Positions 24,211 to 35,641 of a stretch of DNA of 64,000 nucleotides are shown piece after piece; the first letter of the stretch is position 1, and each line of letters starts with the position of its first letter. Source of the DNA: Bipolaris cookei (lineage: Eukaryota > Ascomycota > Dothideomycetes > Pleosporales > Pleosporaceae); the NCBI GenBank assembly GCA_002286855.1, contig NRSV01000009.1, positions 64,984 through 128,983 on the forward strand. Direction: 5' to 3'. The position numbers and the translations under genes are program-made. The notes below the pieces were generated by a model. That model saw only the letters and a program-made list of their open reading frames with translations. It searched no databases and was not told the origin of the DNA.

Positions 24211-24257
24211 TAGGTGCGCAAGTTTAATGGGGCGCGCCGCTTCCTTGCCACGTACGT
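24211..24257. repeat. Right terminal inverted repeat
   Basis: Reverse complement of the left repeat with scattered mismatches; ends CGTACGT just before TA. Confidence 0.85.
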
Positions 24258-24259
24258 TA
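24258..24259. repeat. TA target duplication, right
   Basis: TA directly outside the right inverted repeat, matching 22437-22438. Confidence 0.8.
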
Positions 24260-24591
24260 ATTCACGCCACAACATCCTTAGATTGTAGATAATCCACCAC
24301 ATGATTTGACATGGATCTCTTCTTGATGTGAGACGACTTTTATCTGTTATGCCCTTTTGAAATCATATGGCAATGGCGAATGGGTGGAAAATTAATGAAG
24401 ACTGAAATAAAATAGTAGAAACAGCAGAGTAAAACTATCATTTTCACCTATTCATTCGCCAACCTATTGAAACAATAACACAGCATTCAATGCAATACGT
24501 CAAGGCTAAATGTATTGAAAACAGAATTCAAAAGAAAATAGAAAAGTGAAGCAGTCTTTCATAACACGTACCTTGCAACATTATCAAAAGC

Positions 24592-25502
24592 TCAGCCAAA
24601 AACCAGCGCCCTAGTCTCAATGCTCTCCCTACCAACAGCACCCTCTGGTGTCCTAGGGTCCACAAAAGCAGTATGTGACACGCGGTCCCACTAACCAACA
24701 ATCTCATCGCTATCAAAGCACTTGAGCAACAGTCTATCTTCATTCTTCATTCCCGACCAGCAATACCACTTCTGGTCCGGGTTATACACCACAGCCGCCG
24801 TTTGTCCATTTCGATGCGGGTATCAATGGTCAATCGATATCAGATTGCCGTCTCTTACAGTCTGGCTGTCGGCGACTGCGAATGGACTGGCCATTACTGG
24901 GTCATTGACCGGTCTCCAGACGGTGATTATGCGGTGGCGACCCTGCAGCAGCTTCTCGGCGTTGTCTGGTGCGTGGAGCTTGACGCATTCGGCGGCAGAG
25001 AGCGGTTTTTGGCCGACGTGCATGTGCTGTACTGGGTTGCGGTTGCCGGTAGGTTGCATGATCGTGTGATCGAAGATCAGAACCCGTTGTGCGCCTTGCA
25101 CGTTATTCGGCAATAGCTATTCTACTTCGGGGTATTATACCCTTTTTATCGCCTCGAAGTCCTCGAAGTCCTCTCTGGTAAGGCCACTCTGGATGTTCTG
25201 GAATGTGTTGAAGGCGTTGTTATCGAGAGTAAAGTTTTGTTCCTTGCCTTGCAGGTCTTCTATAGTAACTTCGGCCCAATTGTCTCCCCAACTTCGCTGT
25301 AGGATGCCTGGAGGGGCTCGACGTAGTTGTTCGTCGGCGCACCATCCTGGGAAGCTTTGTAGAAAGAAAGCTGTGCTTTGACAGGGCCTCGTAGAATAGG
25401 TAGACCTTGGAAGTTTACGTCCCGCGAGGCTGCATCGGTTGAAGTGGGCGCAGGATTGGAAAGTTGGTGCAAATGCGTCGGACGAGAGACGGCGGTGGTC
25501 AT
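24592..25502 (-). pseudogene. CmcJ/GA4-desaturase-like family pseudogene
   Basis: Reading from ATG 25502, the N-terminal VKAQLSFYKASQDG motif, the central VLIFDHTI, RNPVQHMHVGQKP and RIITVWRPVNDPV, and the C-terminal NEDRLLLKCFDSDE and FVDPRTPEGAVGRES are hallmarks of the fungal family annotated as CmcJ-like methyltransferase or GA4-desaturase/AsaB-like oxidoreductase, often near secondary-metabolite genes. The frame needs a one-base shift near 25285 and is then cut by four internal stops (two near 25140-25120, one near 24822, one near 24705). Several of these are one C-to-T step from the expected codon. No protein can be made. Its left edge lies about 330 bp from the Fot1 element. Confidence 0.85.
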
Positions 25503-26430
25503 TTTGTGGTCGTAGTGCTACTAGGTGTTTCTTCTATATGCAATATGTTTGATAGCACGATCTAGTCTTGCTGTGTTGAGGTTGGCAATTGCTTGTTGGA
25601 GTGATGCTTGCGATTGTAGGTGAATTGGATGTGTGGCCGGATAGTAGGAAACAGCCAAAGCTATTATATATATCCTCGTGGTTAGAAATACAGAATGACA
25701 ACGTGCCCTTCATCCATCCATGGTTCCCCTCATTCGACATCTTTGTGGCGATGATGCCATAGAATTATCTCCGAGGCTGTTAAAAATCCCCATAGTTCAA
25801 TCAGAGGTTGACATGCTCACTAAAAGCCTCGATTACGTGATGTCCTAGGGTCTTTGGCAACGTGCATCTTTTGTAGAACTGGCAAAACAATAGTTTGTAA
25901 GATTGAGTGTGTTTCTAATATGATTCTTGTAGAGAAGTAAGATCGCGAACCGGAGATAAACCGGGTGTGGCCTGAATACGTGACGTCATCATTCTCTAGT
26001 CCTCAACACCATGCCTTAACACCTAGATTAGGTCGATGCGACAAAGCATCCGGAATGTATAGAGATGATTAGACCAAATTCATTTGCATTGAAATTTCTA
26101 TGTTGTATATGCACCTTTAGTACAAAAGAAATTCTCCCGAAATACAGCAGTAGCGATAGCCACTCAATCACAGAGCAAGTTTATTGATCGATGTAACAAA
26201 TATGGGGGACAGTAACAGGCCCAGTTGTGCTTGAATTAGAAGCGCTATCTAAAATACATACGAGCGCATAGTATGGAGGCTTGCTGTCCTGCCGTCCTGC
26301 CGTCCTGCCAGTGCCTAATGCATTAGACCATGCGTCGTCTTAACGTCATCATATTGGCATGCAAACTGTGACATCGTCCATCCACTTTCATATTACATAA
26401 AGGCAGAACCCATTACGGCTACATCTCAAA
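25503..26430. promoter_or_regulatory. Region upstream of the SDR gene
   Basis: Holds a palindromic TGACGTCA (CRE/ATF-type) at 25981-25988 and three copies of GTCCTGCC at about 26285-26310. Nothing codes convincingly. Confidence 0.45.
25981..25988. promoter_or_regulatory. TGACGTCA palindrome (CRE/ATF-type site)
   Basis: Perfect 8-bp bZIP consensus about 440 bp upstream of the SDR start. The sequence match is exact; regulatory use is unproven. Confidence 0.4.
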
Positions 26431-27579
26431 ATGCTTCGACTCTTTTCGAAAACCCTGCTAGCAGCTACCAAATCAATTACACCATTGTCACGCACAAAGC
26501 AATTCATTCCAAGAACCTCTTACCAAATAGTCAGAAATATGGGAAAAGCAAGCAACGAGGATCTAAAGGGTTCTAAGCTTTTCGATGTATCACACGTCAC
26601 TGCTCTTGTTACTGGAGGAGGAACTGGAATCGGCTTGATGATCACACAGGCGCTGGTCGCCAATGGTGCAAAGGTTTACATCACATCAAGACGTGAGGAG
26701 GTTCTGAAGAAGACAGATGAGGTGTACAACAACGGTTCAGGACAAATTATTCCTATTCAGGCCGACGTCAGGTGAGTATCCTATATCAGACTGACCAAGC
26801 GGTGTGTCAGAGCTGACACTGTTACAGTGAGAAGGACGACGTGAAGCGCCTCTACGATGAAATGTGCCAAAAGGAGCCCAAAGGAATTCAACTCCTCATC
26901 AATAATGCTGGAATTGCGCGGGACGAGAACACAAAATTCTCCTCAAATGGCCAGCCCAACATGGAAGATGCCCAGGCCATCTCTGACCACTTCCTCAAGT
27001 CGCAGCCCGAGCAGTGGGCTGACACTATGAAGACCAATGTCGGAAGTATCTACTGGATGAGCATGACTTTCCTCCCTTTGCTTGCCAAGGGTGGCAGCGT
27101 CACCCCCGGATACAGTTCACAGGTCATCAACGTGAGTAGTATCTCAGGATACATGAAGGGTAGCAGCAATGGTCAATTCGCGTATGCTTCTAGCAAGGCA
27201 GCGGCTACGCACCTCAGCAGAATGCTTGCAACGACTTTCATGAGCACCAAAGTCCGCGTCAACACCATCGCACCCGGTGTTTTCCCCAGTGAGGTAAGCA
27301 AAGCCATCTCTTTTACGCCACCTCCATCCTTATATTAGTTCTCTCAAATCAAATATGTGTGCTAACAACTTACAACAGATGACAACAGGCTCTTCTGACG
27401 AAGACAACAAGAGTCGCATGGATTCAGAAATGTCGAACCCTGCCGGCCGCCCGGGAGCCGACACTGATATGGCTGCAACTGTACTCATGCTTGCTGGGCC
27501 TGGAGGTGTCTTTTACAATGAGCAAGTGCTTTACCCTGATGGAGGAAGCACTCTTCAGCAGCCTGCGGCGCGAGCTTAA
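26431..27579 (+). CDS. Short-chain dehydrogenase/reductase, possibly mitochondrial
   Basis: Three exons, join(26431..26771, 26828..27293, 27379..27579), encode 335 aa. It is a classical Rossmann-fold SDR using NAD(P)H: TGGGTGIG at residues 61-68 binds the cofactor, LINNAG stabilises the core, VINVSSISG supplies the Ser, and YASSK gives the catalytic Tyr and Lys. The C-terminal PGG and LYPDGG patterns are usual. The first ~35 residues are basic and hydroxylated (MLRLFSKTLLAATKS) and resemble a mitochondrial presequence; Met37 (MGKASNED) could give a cytosolic form. It resembles the RhlG/3-oxoacyl-ACP-reductase-like branch of fungal SDRs, but the substrate cannot be read from sequence. The third exon begins ATGACAACAGG, which a naive caller could mistake for a start. 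Confidence 0.9.
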
Positions 27580-28672
27580 GCGCTTCGTGAGTGGAAGACA
27601 TACCGCTCTGATAGCTTACAACCACTATATTGAACCAAGCAATCTTCGCTTCTTGTATATGGAAATATGACAGCCATGCTTGTAACTTACTGATTAGATT
27701 CGCTTCCCCAAATACTCGTCCATCCAACATCATGCTGTACTTCCAAGTCGCCGAACCACTCCGACACATCCCCACCCCACGTGCAAAATTCTTTTACACT
27801 ATACACACATGTCTCACTGATGTCCAAAAATCTAAGCACACTTGTCCTGATGATCTATATCCTATTTCTATTCTGTCCACTCTTATAGCTGGGTGATGGA
27901 TACGATTCAATTTTCGAGCTCACCATACATCTGATTAGATGGCCTAGTGGCCCAATGGCAAGGCGCTTGACTACGATTGAGTTCGATATCAAGAGATTCC
28001 AGGTTGTAAGTTGAACCCATTCAGTCCGGTTCTATTCGAACCAGACTACTAACATTAAGACAGCGACCCCTGGTTAGGTTACGATAAGTTCTTTTTTTGC
28101 TCTTCTTTTGGAACAAAGGCAGGTCAGGAAGAGTGTGGCTTTGTCCACCACGTGGATTCGGGCCATGGAGGGAGCCTTCCTTATACTTTGTGTAGTCGCT
28201 GACGATCTGAATCATTCTGTAGCGAGCAGAAAGTAAGAGACTCAATAGGGAAGTTTATCATCTTAATACTAAAACTGGCGCGCTTGTCTGGAAGTGGAAG
28301 GTCTGCCTCGAGGTTCTGCAGCATTCCTATGGAGTACGAATATGATGTTTATTATTTTGAAAGAAGAGGTTTAGAAGTCTTCGGTCCGTTGACGGTGTAA
28401 AGAATCAACGCGTTAATAGGCCTCGTAGAGGTATCTTCTCGTATGCATGCTTACACAAGATGCTCGTTGAGGAAAGCCGCCCAAACGCCACGACGCGCTA
28501 AGATAAGCGCGCTCCCGATAAGGTCACGTGTCTAACCCCAAGCCTACGCCCGGTTCCAGGGGGGCCAGGACCTTGCCTCTTGCATGCCCAGTGATCGTTT
28601 GGCCCATCATTTTATGTGGGTGTCTCGCAGATACATAGTCCGACGCAATCATTTGTCCTTCTCAATTGAACC
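27580..28672. other. Intergenic with tRNA-like relic
   Basis: Apart from the tRNA-Arg-like sequence at 27941-28027, only short unsupported ORFs. The right end is the promoter side of the Zn2Cys6 gene. Confidence 0.5.
27941..28027 (+). tRNA. tRNA-Arg(ACG)-like, intron-bearing, probably non-functional
   Basis: An A-box-like TGGCCCAATGG lies in a short D-arm (GCC/GGC). An anticodon stem CTTGA/TCAAG (27966-27970 and 27989-27993) encloses CT-ACG-A plus about 12 nt in the place of a canonical intron. The T-arm is distorted (CCAGG then GTAAGTTGAACC instead of a clean GGTTCGA), and no 3' strand pairs with the GGCCTAG acceptor strand. It is probably a decayed copy. Confidence 0.4.
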
Positions 28673-30367
28673 ATGTCACCGCCGCCGGCCTATGGATCGC
28701 TGCGCCTCAAGTCCAAGACAGGTTGCCTCACATGCCGGGCTCGCCGCAAGAAGTGCGACGAACAGCATCCCACGTGCTTTGGCTGTCAGCGCAACCATCT
28801 CATCTGCACCTGGCCATCATCTGCCACTCAGAATACCAAATCAGCAAACACGTCAGATAGCGTGCAGCGCGAAGCGGCCCCGCATCGTCGTCCTGTCGTA
28901 GGATTGAGTAAGGGAGCACGCGGTGGCGGCGGCAGCGGCACGACCGCACAGCAAGTCGTTACACCAGACAAAAAACAAATGCGGTATTTGCTTCCCCTAC
29001 CTTGCACAGGTGTATATCCGGCCCTCGAAAATGGCATGCCTGGGCTGCGAAACGAGAGCGAAAAGCACATCTTCGATCATTACATCAAGGTGACGGCTAC
29101 GGAAATAGCCGGCCGCATATTACCCATCAACCCTTTTGTAAGCTATCTTTTGCCTGTGGCGTACCAGGATACGCGAGTTGTCGGGTGTTTGTTAGCATTG
29201 AGTGGAGCCCATCTGCGTGGCTACAAGGGTGATCGGTTCGAGCATGATGCACGATCCTACTACGCAGTGACACTACGCAGCGTCAAGCATGGGCTCCTCG
29301 ACTGGAAGGAGTCTAGCACTCAGAACCTCATTAGCCTCCTCATCGTCATGTTGGCTCTTTGTTGGTTTGAGGTGGGTCTCCAATCTCTCTTTGTCTTTAG
29401 TTTATCCTTCTTTCGGCTTTTTGAACCGATGAGGCGTTTTTGTAAGAAACAACTTGCGCTAACGATTACAATAGAGCTTATCCAGTGAAATGAATGGAAG
29501 TGTCTACCATCACCTCCGTGCTAGCCGCACTGTGTTACTCGAGCTTAGAACTCGTCACAGTAGTCATGGGCCATTACTGGAATTTCTCACAGAAATCTAT
29601 GCCTTCTTGGCCATCAACTCGAACTTGACTCTCAATACGGATTTCGCCGTTAGTCGCTACATTCCATATGACGAATTCCTGTCACCAGAAGCGCTATCCT
29701 CACTCAACTGGGGCACCGAAATACACGGAGTACTATTGGGGTCCTATCATGAGCTGCTTGGTCTCATCATACCCATAGCAGAGTCGGCACGGCAACATTT
29801 GCATGATCCAGATCCTGTTAGAAAAGCCGAAGACAAGCGCCATTTCGAAAGATTGATCACAGCCTGGAAGCCCAGTCCCTCGTCGTTGGTCAAGGACGAT
29901 GCCGACGAGCGGATAGCTGGTCAAATCCAACAGCAAGTCCTGTTAATCTTCCTTCACACGATGTTCCACGGCACTGAGCGGCCTACTGCTTCCCTTATGC
30001 AAACAGTGGACGATATCCTCGACCAAATGATGGAAATTGCGTCCAAATTTTCGCCCACATCACGCATCCACACGACCATGAACTGGGGTGCGCGTATCGT
30101 GGGTTCGGTAAGTCCCCAGCCTATCGAAGTGATAGATATGCGCGTACTAACAAGTTCTCTCCCCTGCAGGTGTGCCGCAAGCCTCGACACCGCGGGATGA
30201 TGAGAGCACAAATGAACACTGCCCCAGAGAACAAGCCAAGAGTAACACAAACTTGGGCCTTTCTCGAAGACTTGTGGGCCGAGATGGACAACGATGAAGG
30301 CATTTATGGTCCACGTGGCATCGAGATCATCATGCGAAAGCGAAACGTGAATCTTGGCTGTGCTTGA
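28673..30367 (+). CDS. Zn2Cys6 transcription factor
   Basis: Three exons, join(28673..29371, 29475..30107, 30170..30367), encode 509 aa. The N-terminal binuclear zinc cluster has Cys18, 21, 28, 35, 38 and 45 (CX2CX6CX6CX2CX6C) with the basic RARRKK loop that contacts DNA. A Gly/Arg linker leads into a regulatory region from about residue 125 with the helical motifs typical of fungal-specific transcription factors (HIFDHYIKVTATEIAGRI, VGCLLALSGAHLRG, LLIVMLALCWFE). The C-terminus LWAEMDNDEGIYGPRGIEI is typical of this class. The middle exon has an in-frame ATG at 29490 that is not the start. Target genes are unknown; there is no metabolic cluster next door except the CmcJ-like pseudogene 3 kb away. 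Confidence 0.9.
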
Positions 30368-31113
30368 GGCTCCTCTTCTACACGTAGGTAGATCACGAGA
30401 GCGAATCGGAGCAACCAAGGCAGAGTCGGTTCACTCTGACACTTCATGAGTTGGAGGGAGCTCATACGTATTCATATCAGTGAACAGCACGCACCGGGGC
30501 CAGTTGCAGCCAAAGAAGACACCCTTCTTGCTGCTGCTGTTGCTGCTGCAGCTTCTGCAACATGGGATCAAACTTCTTGCTTCTTATCTCTGCATGACCC
30601 AATTTTCTCAACTTACCCAAACGCCGGTTGTCAAGTCAAGATGACATCTCTGCTTCAGCATCACGACAGCCAGGATCAACGCCAGCATGCCGAGTCGCAA
30701 AGCCAAGATAAAGAAGGAAGCTTGAAGAGGGTAGGTACAGATCAATCAGAAGTGAAGGAAAGAAGAAAGAAAGAAAGAAGCAAAGAACGAGTGTTCTTCA
30801 TGGGGGACATCATACCCTTCTCATAGACAGGGTACACGGACATTGGTAAGAGCGAACGAAAAATTGTGTACAACAGGGCAGAATGTCAAAAGCAAAACCA
30901 TCACAACTCATTCAGCAGTAAACAAAAAGGGGACTCCACGGGTTTAATTTTCAAAAACAGTTACTGGTGTATATGGTCTTCATTGTTCATTTCAGGAGTC
31001 AATCAGGGTCTATGTAGGCAAAGGGGAATAAAGTACGTAATCCAGGTTGCAAAGCCAAAAAAAACAAGCTACAGAGGAGTCAAGGTGGACGGGGACGGCG
31101 CTGGCGGCTAAAT
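30368..31113. other. Convergent intergenic region
   Basis: 3' flank of two convergent genes. One short GAAAGAAAGAAG-like purine run near 30757-30780; no gene seen. Confidence 0.5.
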
Positions 31114-32932
31114 TTAATATACTTCATCGAGACCTTTTCTCTCTGCATCTTGCATCTTGTCGATGTCCGTCTCGGTAATTTTCTTGTCAGCGGAATCGGC
31201 CTGCGTACTATTTGCTGCTGCTACTTCTCTCTCCTCTTCGCTGTGTTCAACAATCATGTTTCCCTTAAGAGCTTCCCTCAAGATGGGGAGTTCGTCGTTT
31301 TTCTTTTTGGCGAATGCGGCGTCATCACTCGTGGCGTCGCCGTCGCCCAGTCTGTCTGTTCTGACATCTTTGCCCATGCCGGATTCTTCGAGCCAGCCTT
31401 GTTCGGTTTGCTTGCGCTGGATCTTGCGGTCCTTGGATTGCTTGCGTTGCGTGGAGCTGGCGCGGAGGAATTTGCGTTGTCCGGTGCTGTGGTGGAGGTG
31501 CTGCATACCAGGGAAGTAGTCGGAGTCGTCTGAGAAGCCTTCACCAGCCTGCATGGGCTGTAGGTGACGTAGAATAGCGGTAGTTCGCGGTTGTGCGTGA
31601 TTGTTGGACCTCGATGCCAAAGGTGCGGTGTCCCCCTCCTCGCTACTGGAAGCATCGTTCGAGGCATCGTTTGGTGATGCGGGCGTTGGCGGCATGGCGG
31701 GAATGGCTGTACCTTTGGCGGTTTGCTTTCGCAACAGCTTGGCTGGCGATGGCTCATTGATGATGGGGGTGTGGTCAGCCTCTTGGGCTGCAACCGGGTG
31801 GTCTTCTTGCTCGCTCTCTAATGGTTCCATATGTTGTGCGGCAGGTGAAGTAGCCTGTTGAGAACCTTGCCCAAGATACTCCATTGTGTTTTTTCGCATT
31901 GGACGACGAGGATAATTGATTTTGTCGTGGTTGCATCCATTTACGCATCCTCCCCAGCGTCGAATGGGCACGGTGGGAGACGAGGTAGACCCAGCCTGGT
32001 TAAGATTACTCAACGACGTGTTTCTGCTTGGTGTGGCAGCCGTGGCGCTCTTTGGTTGTTCCTCTTTCTCTTTGGCAGCCCGGCGCTTGAGTTCGGACCA
32101 TGTTCGCAGCTCGTTCTGAAGGATATATCGGCCGTTGTTCTCGCTTCTCTTCATGATGATGAATTCGCAGTGGTTTACGTTTCGGAGGTCCTCAAAGTAC
32201 TCGACAGACCAGTGGTACCTGCAGCAAGTCAGCATATTTCTCTCTTTGTACTGCGTAAGTTGGGCACTCACCATTTCATGAGGAACACCCTAGACATCAG
32301 TCCATGCGTAACCAACACACACACGCTGGGAAAGTTATCATCTCCAAATGATCTCCACAGGCTTTCGTTAAAGCCACTGACGCGGTCATAAGCATCTGCC
32401 GCGCTCTCGCCGTCGGGTATGCGGTAGAAGAAATGGCCATAATCAGCCCTCTCTTGCCACATGCGCTCCATTTCTGCCGAGCATGGCTGGAAATTGCCAA
32501 AATCTTGTTCTCGTATCCTTGGCTCCTCGAAGACGGTAATCTTGTTGCGGGGGAAGGGTGAGGGGGTGGGGTCGTCCGAGGTCAAGGTGCGGAGGATGCC
32601 CTCTGTCGTCTCGCGGGTCCGGCGGTAGGGTGAGGTGTAGAACTGGAGGGTGTCGTCTGGCTTGAGCATAGAGCGGAGCTGGCGTCCAGCTTCTTCTGCC
32701 TATGATGGTCTAGAGTTAGTCGTGAAGCGTCTCAAGCCATGCGATAAGGACGACGTACCTGAGTCCAGCCATGCTGGGTCAGTTTGACCCTGTGGTCGGG
32801 TATGAACTGGTGGATATCACGGTTTTTGTTTCCCTCTGATTGCGCGTGGCGAATCAAAATGATCATCTACGGAAAGGTCAGGCGCTGAGGGCGGTCGTGG
32901 TGGTAAAGTGGACCTACGCGGGGTTTCCCCAT
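31114..32932 (-). CDS. Histidine phosphatase (phosphoglycerate mutase-like), Det1-type
   Basis: Four exons, complement(join(31114..32218, 32272..32699, 32759..32866, 32918..32932)), encode 551 aa. The first exon is only 15 nt (MGKPR) and the second starts with the catalytic box IILIRHAQSEGNKNRD, whose His accepts phosphate. Later family signatures are FYTSPYRRTRET, EPRIREQDFGNF, RIPDGESAADAYDRV and VTHGL with the second catalytic His. The domain covers residues 1 to about 225. This arrangement matches the fungal Det1/YDR051C group, linked in yeast to ergosterol transport. The last ~320 residues are a disordered Ser/Gln/Lys-rich tail that yeast lacks, ending in an acidic-basic segment. Substrate is unknown. 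Missing the 15-nt exon would delete the natural start. Confidence 0.9.
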
Positions 32933-33362
32933 GCTGGCGTGGGATATCCGGATGTCAGCACTTGTGGGCTCTGGGGAATAATGGGCGTGTAGTGGAAAAT
33001 GTTCAGCCTGTACAAGCTTCAGGCAGGAACAGATCCTGTGTAGAGGGGCAGAGAAATATGCGATATTGCGTGTTTCATGTGGTGCTGCAAGTCCAAGAAT
33101 GGCGGCTACTTCGCAGGCGCATGTGGCACTTCTAGCGCGCCGTAGCCAGGCACCTAGCGCGCCATCCCGACTCGTATCACTGTTTGATAATATTCTACGA
33201 CACTGCGTTCTCTCTGCGCTCTGCCCAAATCACCCATCACATCTTTGCACTTCATCCCTCCGCAGTCGCGTGAGATCATCGGTCACGTGTGTATACTCTG
33301 GTACTCTGACTTCTACACAACGCTGCCTGCGCCAGGCATATCCATCCTCAGCTGCAAACACC
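32933..33362. promoter_or_regulatory. Divergent promoter between Det1-like and PRKRIP1-like genes
   Basis: 430 bp between two divergent starts, so regulatory DNA is probably shared. Confidence 0.5.
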
Positions 33363-33983
33363 ATGTCCGAGCCCATCCCAGAGGCTATACCCACATCCGC
33401 CGACCCGCGCTCGAAACGCCCAGTGAAGAGGCGCGCCCTCACTCCCCGGACAGAGCAAGCCTCCCAGGTCGAAGCCCTCTTCGCAAAGCCTGACCGCGAA
33501 ATCCACATCCCCGGCTCCGGCGCAATTGCCAAGACTTCCTCTCTGCCCCCAGAAATTGTCGCAAATGTCCAAGGCTCGAGCGCAGGTGCAGGAAGTGGCG
33601 AGTTCCATGTCTACAAGGCGAGCCGGCGGCGCGAGTATGAGAGACTGCGCGCCATGGACGAGGAGGTGAAGAAGGAGGAGGACGAGAAGGAGTTTGCCAA
33701 GCGGAAAGAAGAGTTGGAGAAGAAGGACAAGGAAAAGACGGAGAAGAACAGGCTAAAGCGGGAAAAGGCAAGGCAAAGAAAAGAAAAGGCGAAAAAAGGC
33801 GGCAAAGGCGGAGATGGCGACGCCAAGAACGGTACAACCGGTGCGGAGCAAGCAAAGAAGAAGCTGGCCCCGAATGCAAATGTACCCAAGAATAGCGCCG
33901 ACGATGATGCAGACATACGCAATGAAGGGGCTGAGGTAAAGAATATTGAAGAAATCGGCTTGGTCATTGAAGACGACGACTGA
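33363..33983 (+). CDS. PRKR-interacting protein 1 homologue (DUF1168)
   Basis: Single exon, 206 aa. The N-terminal half contains the family motif SGEFHVYKASRRREYERL, preceded by RALTPRTEQASQVEALF. It is followed by a long charged helix of Lys/Glu/Arg (residues ~98-145), then a Gly/Lys-rich linker and an acidic end (LVIEDDD). PRKRIP1-type proteins are spliceosome C-complex components whose long helix bridges U2 and the core, and they are nuclear. ATG 33363 has a good context (CACCATGTC); the frame is open further upstream (to at least 33066) but that part does not look conserved. Confidence 0.88.
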   Translation: MSEPIPEAIPTSADPRSKRPVKRRALTPRTEQASQVEALFAKPDREIHIPGSGAIAKTSSLPPEIVANVQGSSAGAGSGEFHVYKASRRREYERLRAMDEEVKKEEDEKEFAKRKEELEKKDKEKTEKNRLKREKARQRKEKAKKGGKGGDGDAKNGTTGAEQAKKKLAPNANVPKNSADDDADIRNEGAEVKNIEEIGLVIEDDD

Positions 33984-35641
33984 GCCATGTGTTATACCAG
34001 ACGTCTGTGGCCAAGGACGTGTGCTAAAATTAACACTACCAAGCTTCATCAAGAGCTGATGGAGACTACGTCTGTATACTGTAGAAAGCTTTCAAGGTGC
34101 GGCTATGCATGCCACGAAGCGTTTCCAGTGCTAACCATGATCTGCGCATGTAGTCTTGCTAATTCCTTAATCCAATGACAATTTCCCGTCATTCCTCTCC
34201 CCACAACCAATGCCTCCAACTGGTGCCCCCGACTCATTCCTCTGACACTCGGCATGATCAAGTGGGCATGTAAAACTGCTGATCTTCGGCATTTGCTTCA
34301 TCTATCCGGCTCATTCTGCCACCTTTTGTAGTCCGCATACTACAGTGCGCATCTCTGCAGATTTTGCCGTCTCAATTACCCTACGTATATGCATCACGTT
34401 AAGGTTGCCTCATATATTCTCGACATGTACGGCCTTGTACAAGGTTTTGGTGGCTTGGGATGATGCGTTGGTACTAGTACGATGGGAGTGTAAACTTGTT
34501 GATCTCTGCGCGAGACAAAAATAACAAGGCTGATCCTTTCGCCTATGACGAAGCTTGACCTGTTGCTTGGCATTAAGGCTATGCCCACTATTCCTCGGGC
34601 CTGCATGCCAAGGACATGACCATGGCAACGTCGCATCCCCCGCCCGCTGTCTTACGTCTCTTAAATTGTGATACTACAAACTTGCTCGTTGCAGATTCCT
34701 AATATGTTAGTGTTTAGTTATTCTTTTAGTGAGATTACAATCTCGCAAATGACTGAGGCTGAACCTGAAATGGGCTTCACAAAAGCTGCGTTTCTGACGC
34801 CGGCACACAGGCTTCTTGGAACACGGGCTTCTAGTACAAAATGAAATGAATTCCTGGCGAATGAAGCTTGAGAAAACTTGAAATGTAAAGTTCCTACTTC
34901 CCGCATGTCGAACTATCCTGTTGGTCAAACCTGGCCGGATTTAGTCGGGTACTTGGCAAACGTGGGTTATACCCTGAGCTAGACTTGGCCGGGCCTCGAT
35001 GGTCCGAGAGCCAATCAGACACTACTCCTGCCAGATATGACATCAAAAAAGAGCCTGAATATCTACTTTCAACTGCACAACTGTCATTGTTATTGGACGG
35101 CTTGCACGGTACGTTTCACCTTATATACCTGACCCCCGACCCAGTCCTCTGGTACAAGTTCAGAACGCTGGCCGCAGGGCATGCGCGTCGAAGAGAATCC
35201 ATCCAATCGACTTCCTGGGTGACAAGACGTGTCACCTGCCGCAGCACATGCCAACGTAATCATTCCTCTGCCCAAATCTTGGCTTCACGGCCCAACAAGG
35301 GGAATGGCTCTCCGGAATCTGGGTATCACCAGTCGCCCATTTCTTGGCTTTGGCCAAGGCGTCACAGGTGCCATGTACTCATTCACTGCGTAGCTCAAGC
35401 CGTGGACGGGATGCGCGGGGTAGGGATCTCCATTCTAATGGCAGCGATTATCCAGGTACACGTATGCAGCTGAACGTGGAGATTGATGATGGACGAGCAT
35501 GGAGAGTATAGGGAAATTCAAGTATAAAAGCACATGGTTTCAGCACTTCTGAAATGACCATCACCATCAGTGAACAACAATTTGCTTCTAAAATCAATCC
35601 TATTGACTATAAAATAACAATCATCTATATTACTATCAATC
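33984..35641. other. Gene-poor intergenic DNA
   Basis: 1.65 kb with no convincing gene. A 162-aa plus-strand ORF at 34985 has no recognisable motif. A TATAAAAG box at 35523-35530 precedes the proline-rich gene. Confidence 0.5.
35523..35530 (+). promoter_or_regulatory. TATA box of proline-rich gene 1
   Basis: TATAAAAG 112 bp upstream of the ATG at 35642. Confidence 0.5.

Larger units (their letters stand above)
22439..24257 (-). mobile_element. Fot1/pogo-type DNA transposon, complete ends, dead transposase
   Basis: The 1819-bp element has imperfect terminal inverted repeats of about 47 bp (22439-22485 and 24211-24257), both starting ACGTACG and both ending near TTGCGCACCT. TA dinucleotides flank it, as expected for Tc1/mariner/pogo insertion. 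The transposase is on the minus strand and occupies most of the element. Length and layout match Fot1-like elements of filamentous fungi. Transposase damage implies it cannot move by itself. Confidence 0.93.

Noticed and set aside
17656..25502. Secondary-metabolite gene cluster around the CmcJ-like sequence
   Set aside because: No PKS, NRPS, terpene synthase, P450 or transporter nearby; only transposon remnants, one membrane protein and an SDR.
31150..32391. Plus-strand ORFs of 120-177 aa
   Set aside because: Antisense to the Det1-like coding region.
34985..35473. 162-aa plus-strand ORF
   Set aside because: No motif, signal peptide or splice context; amino acid order looks random.
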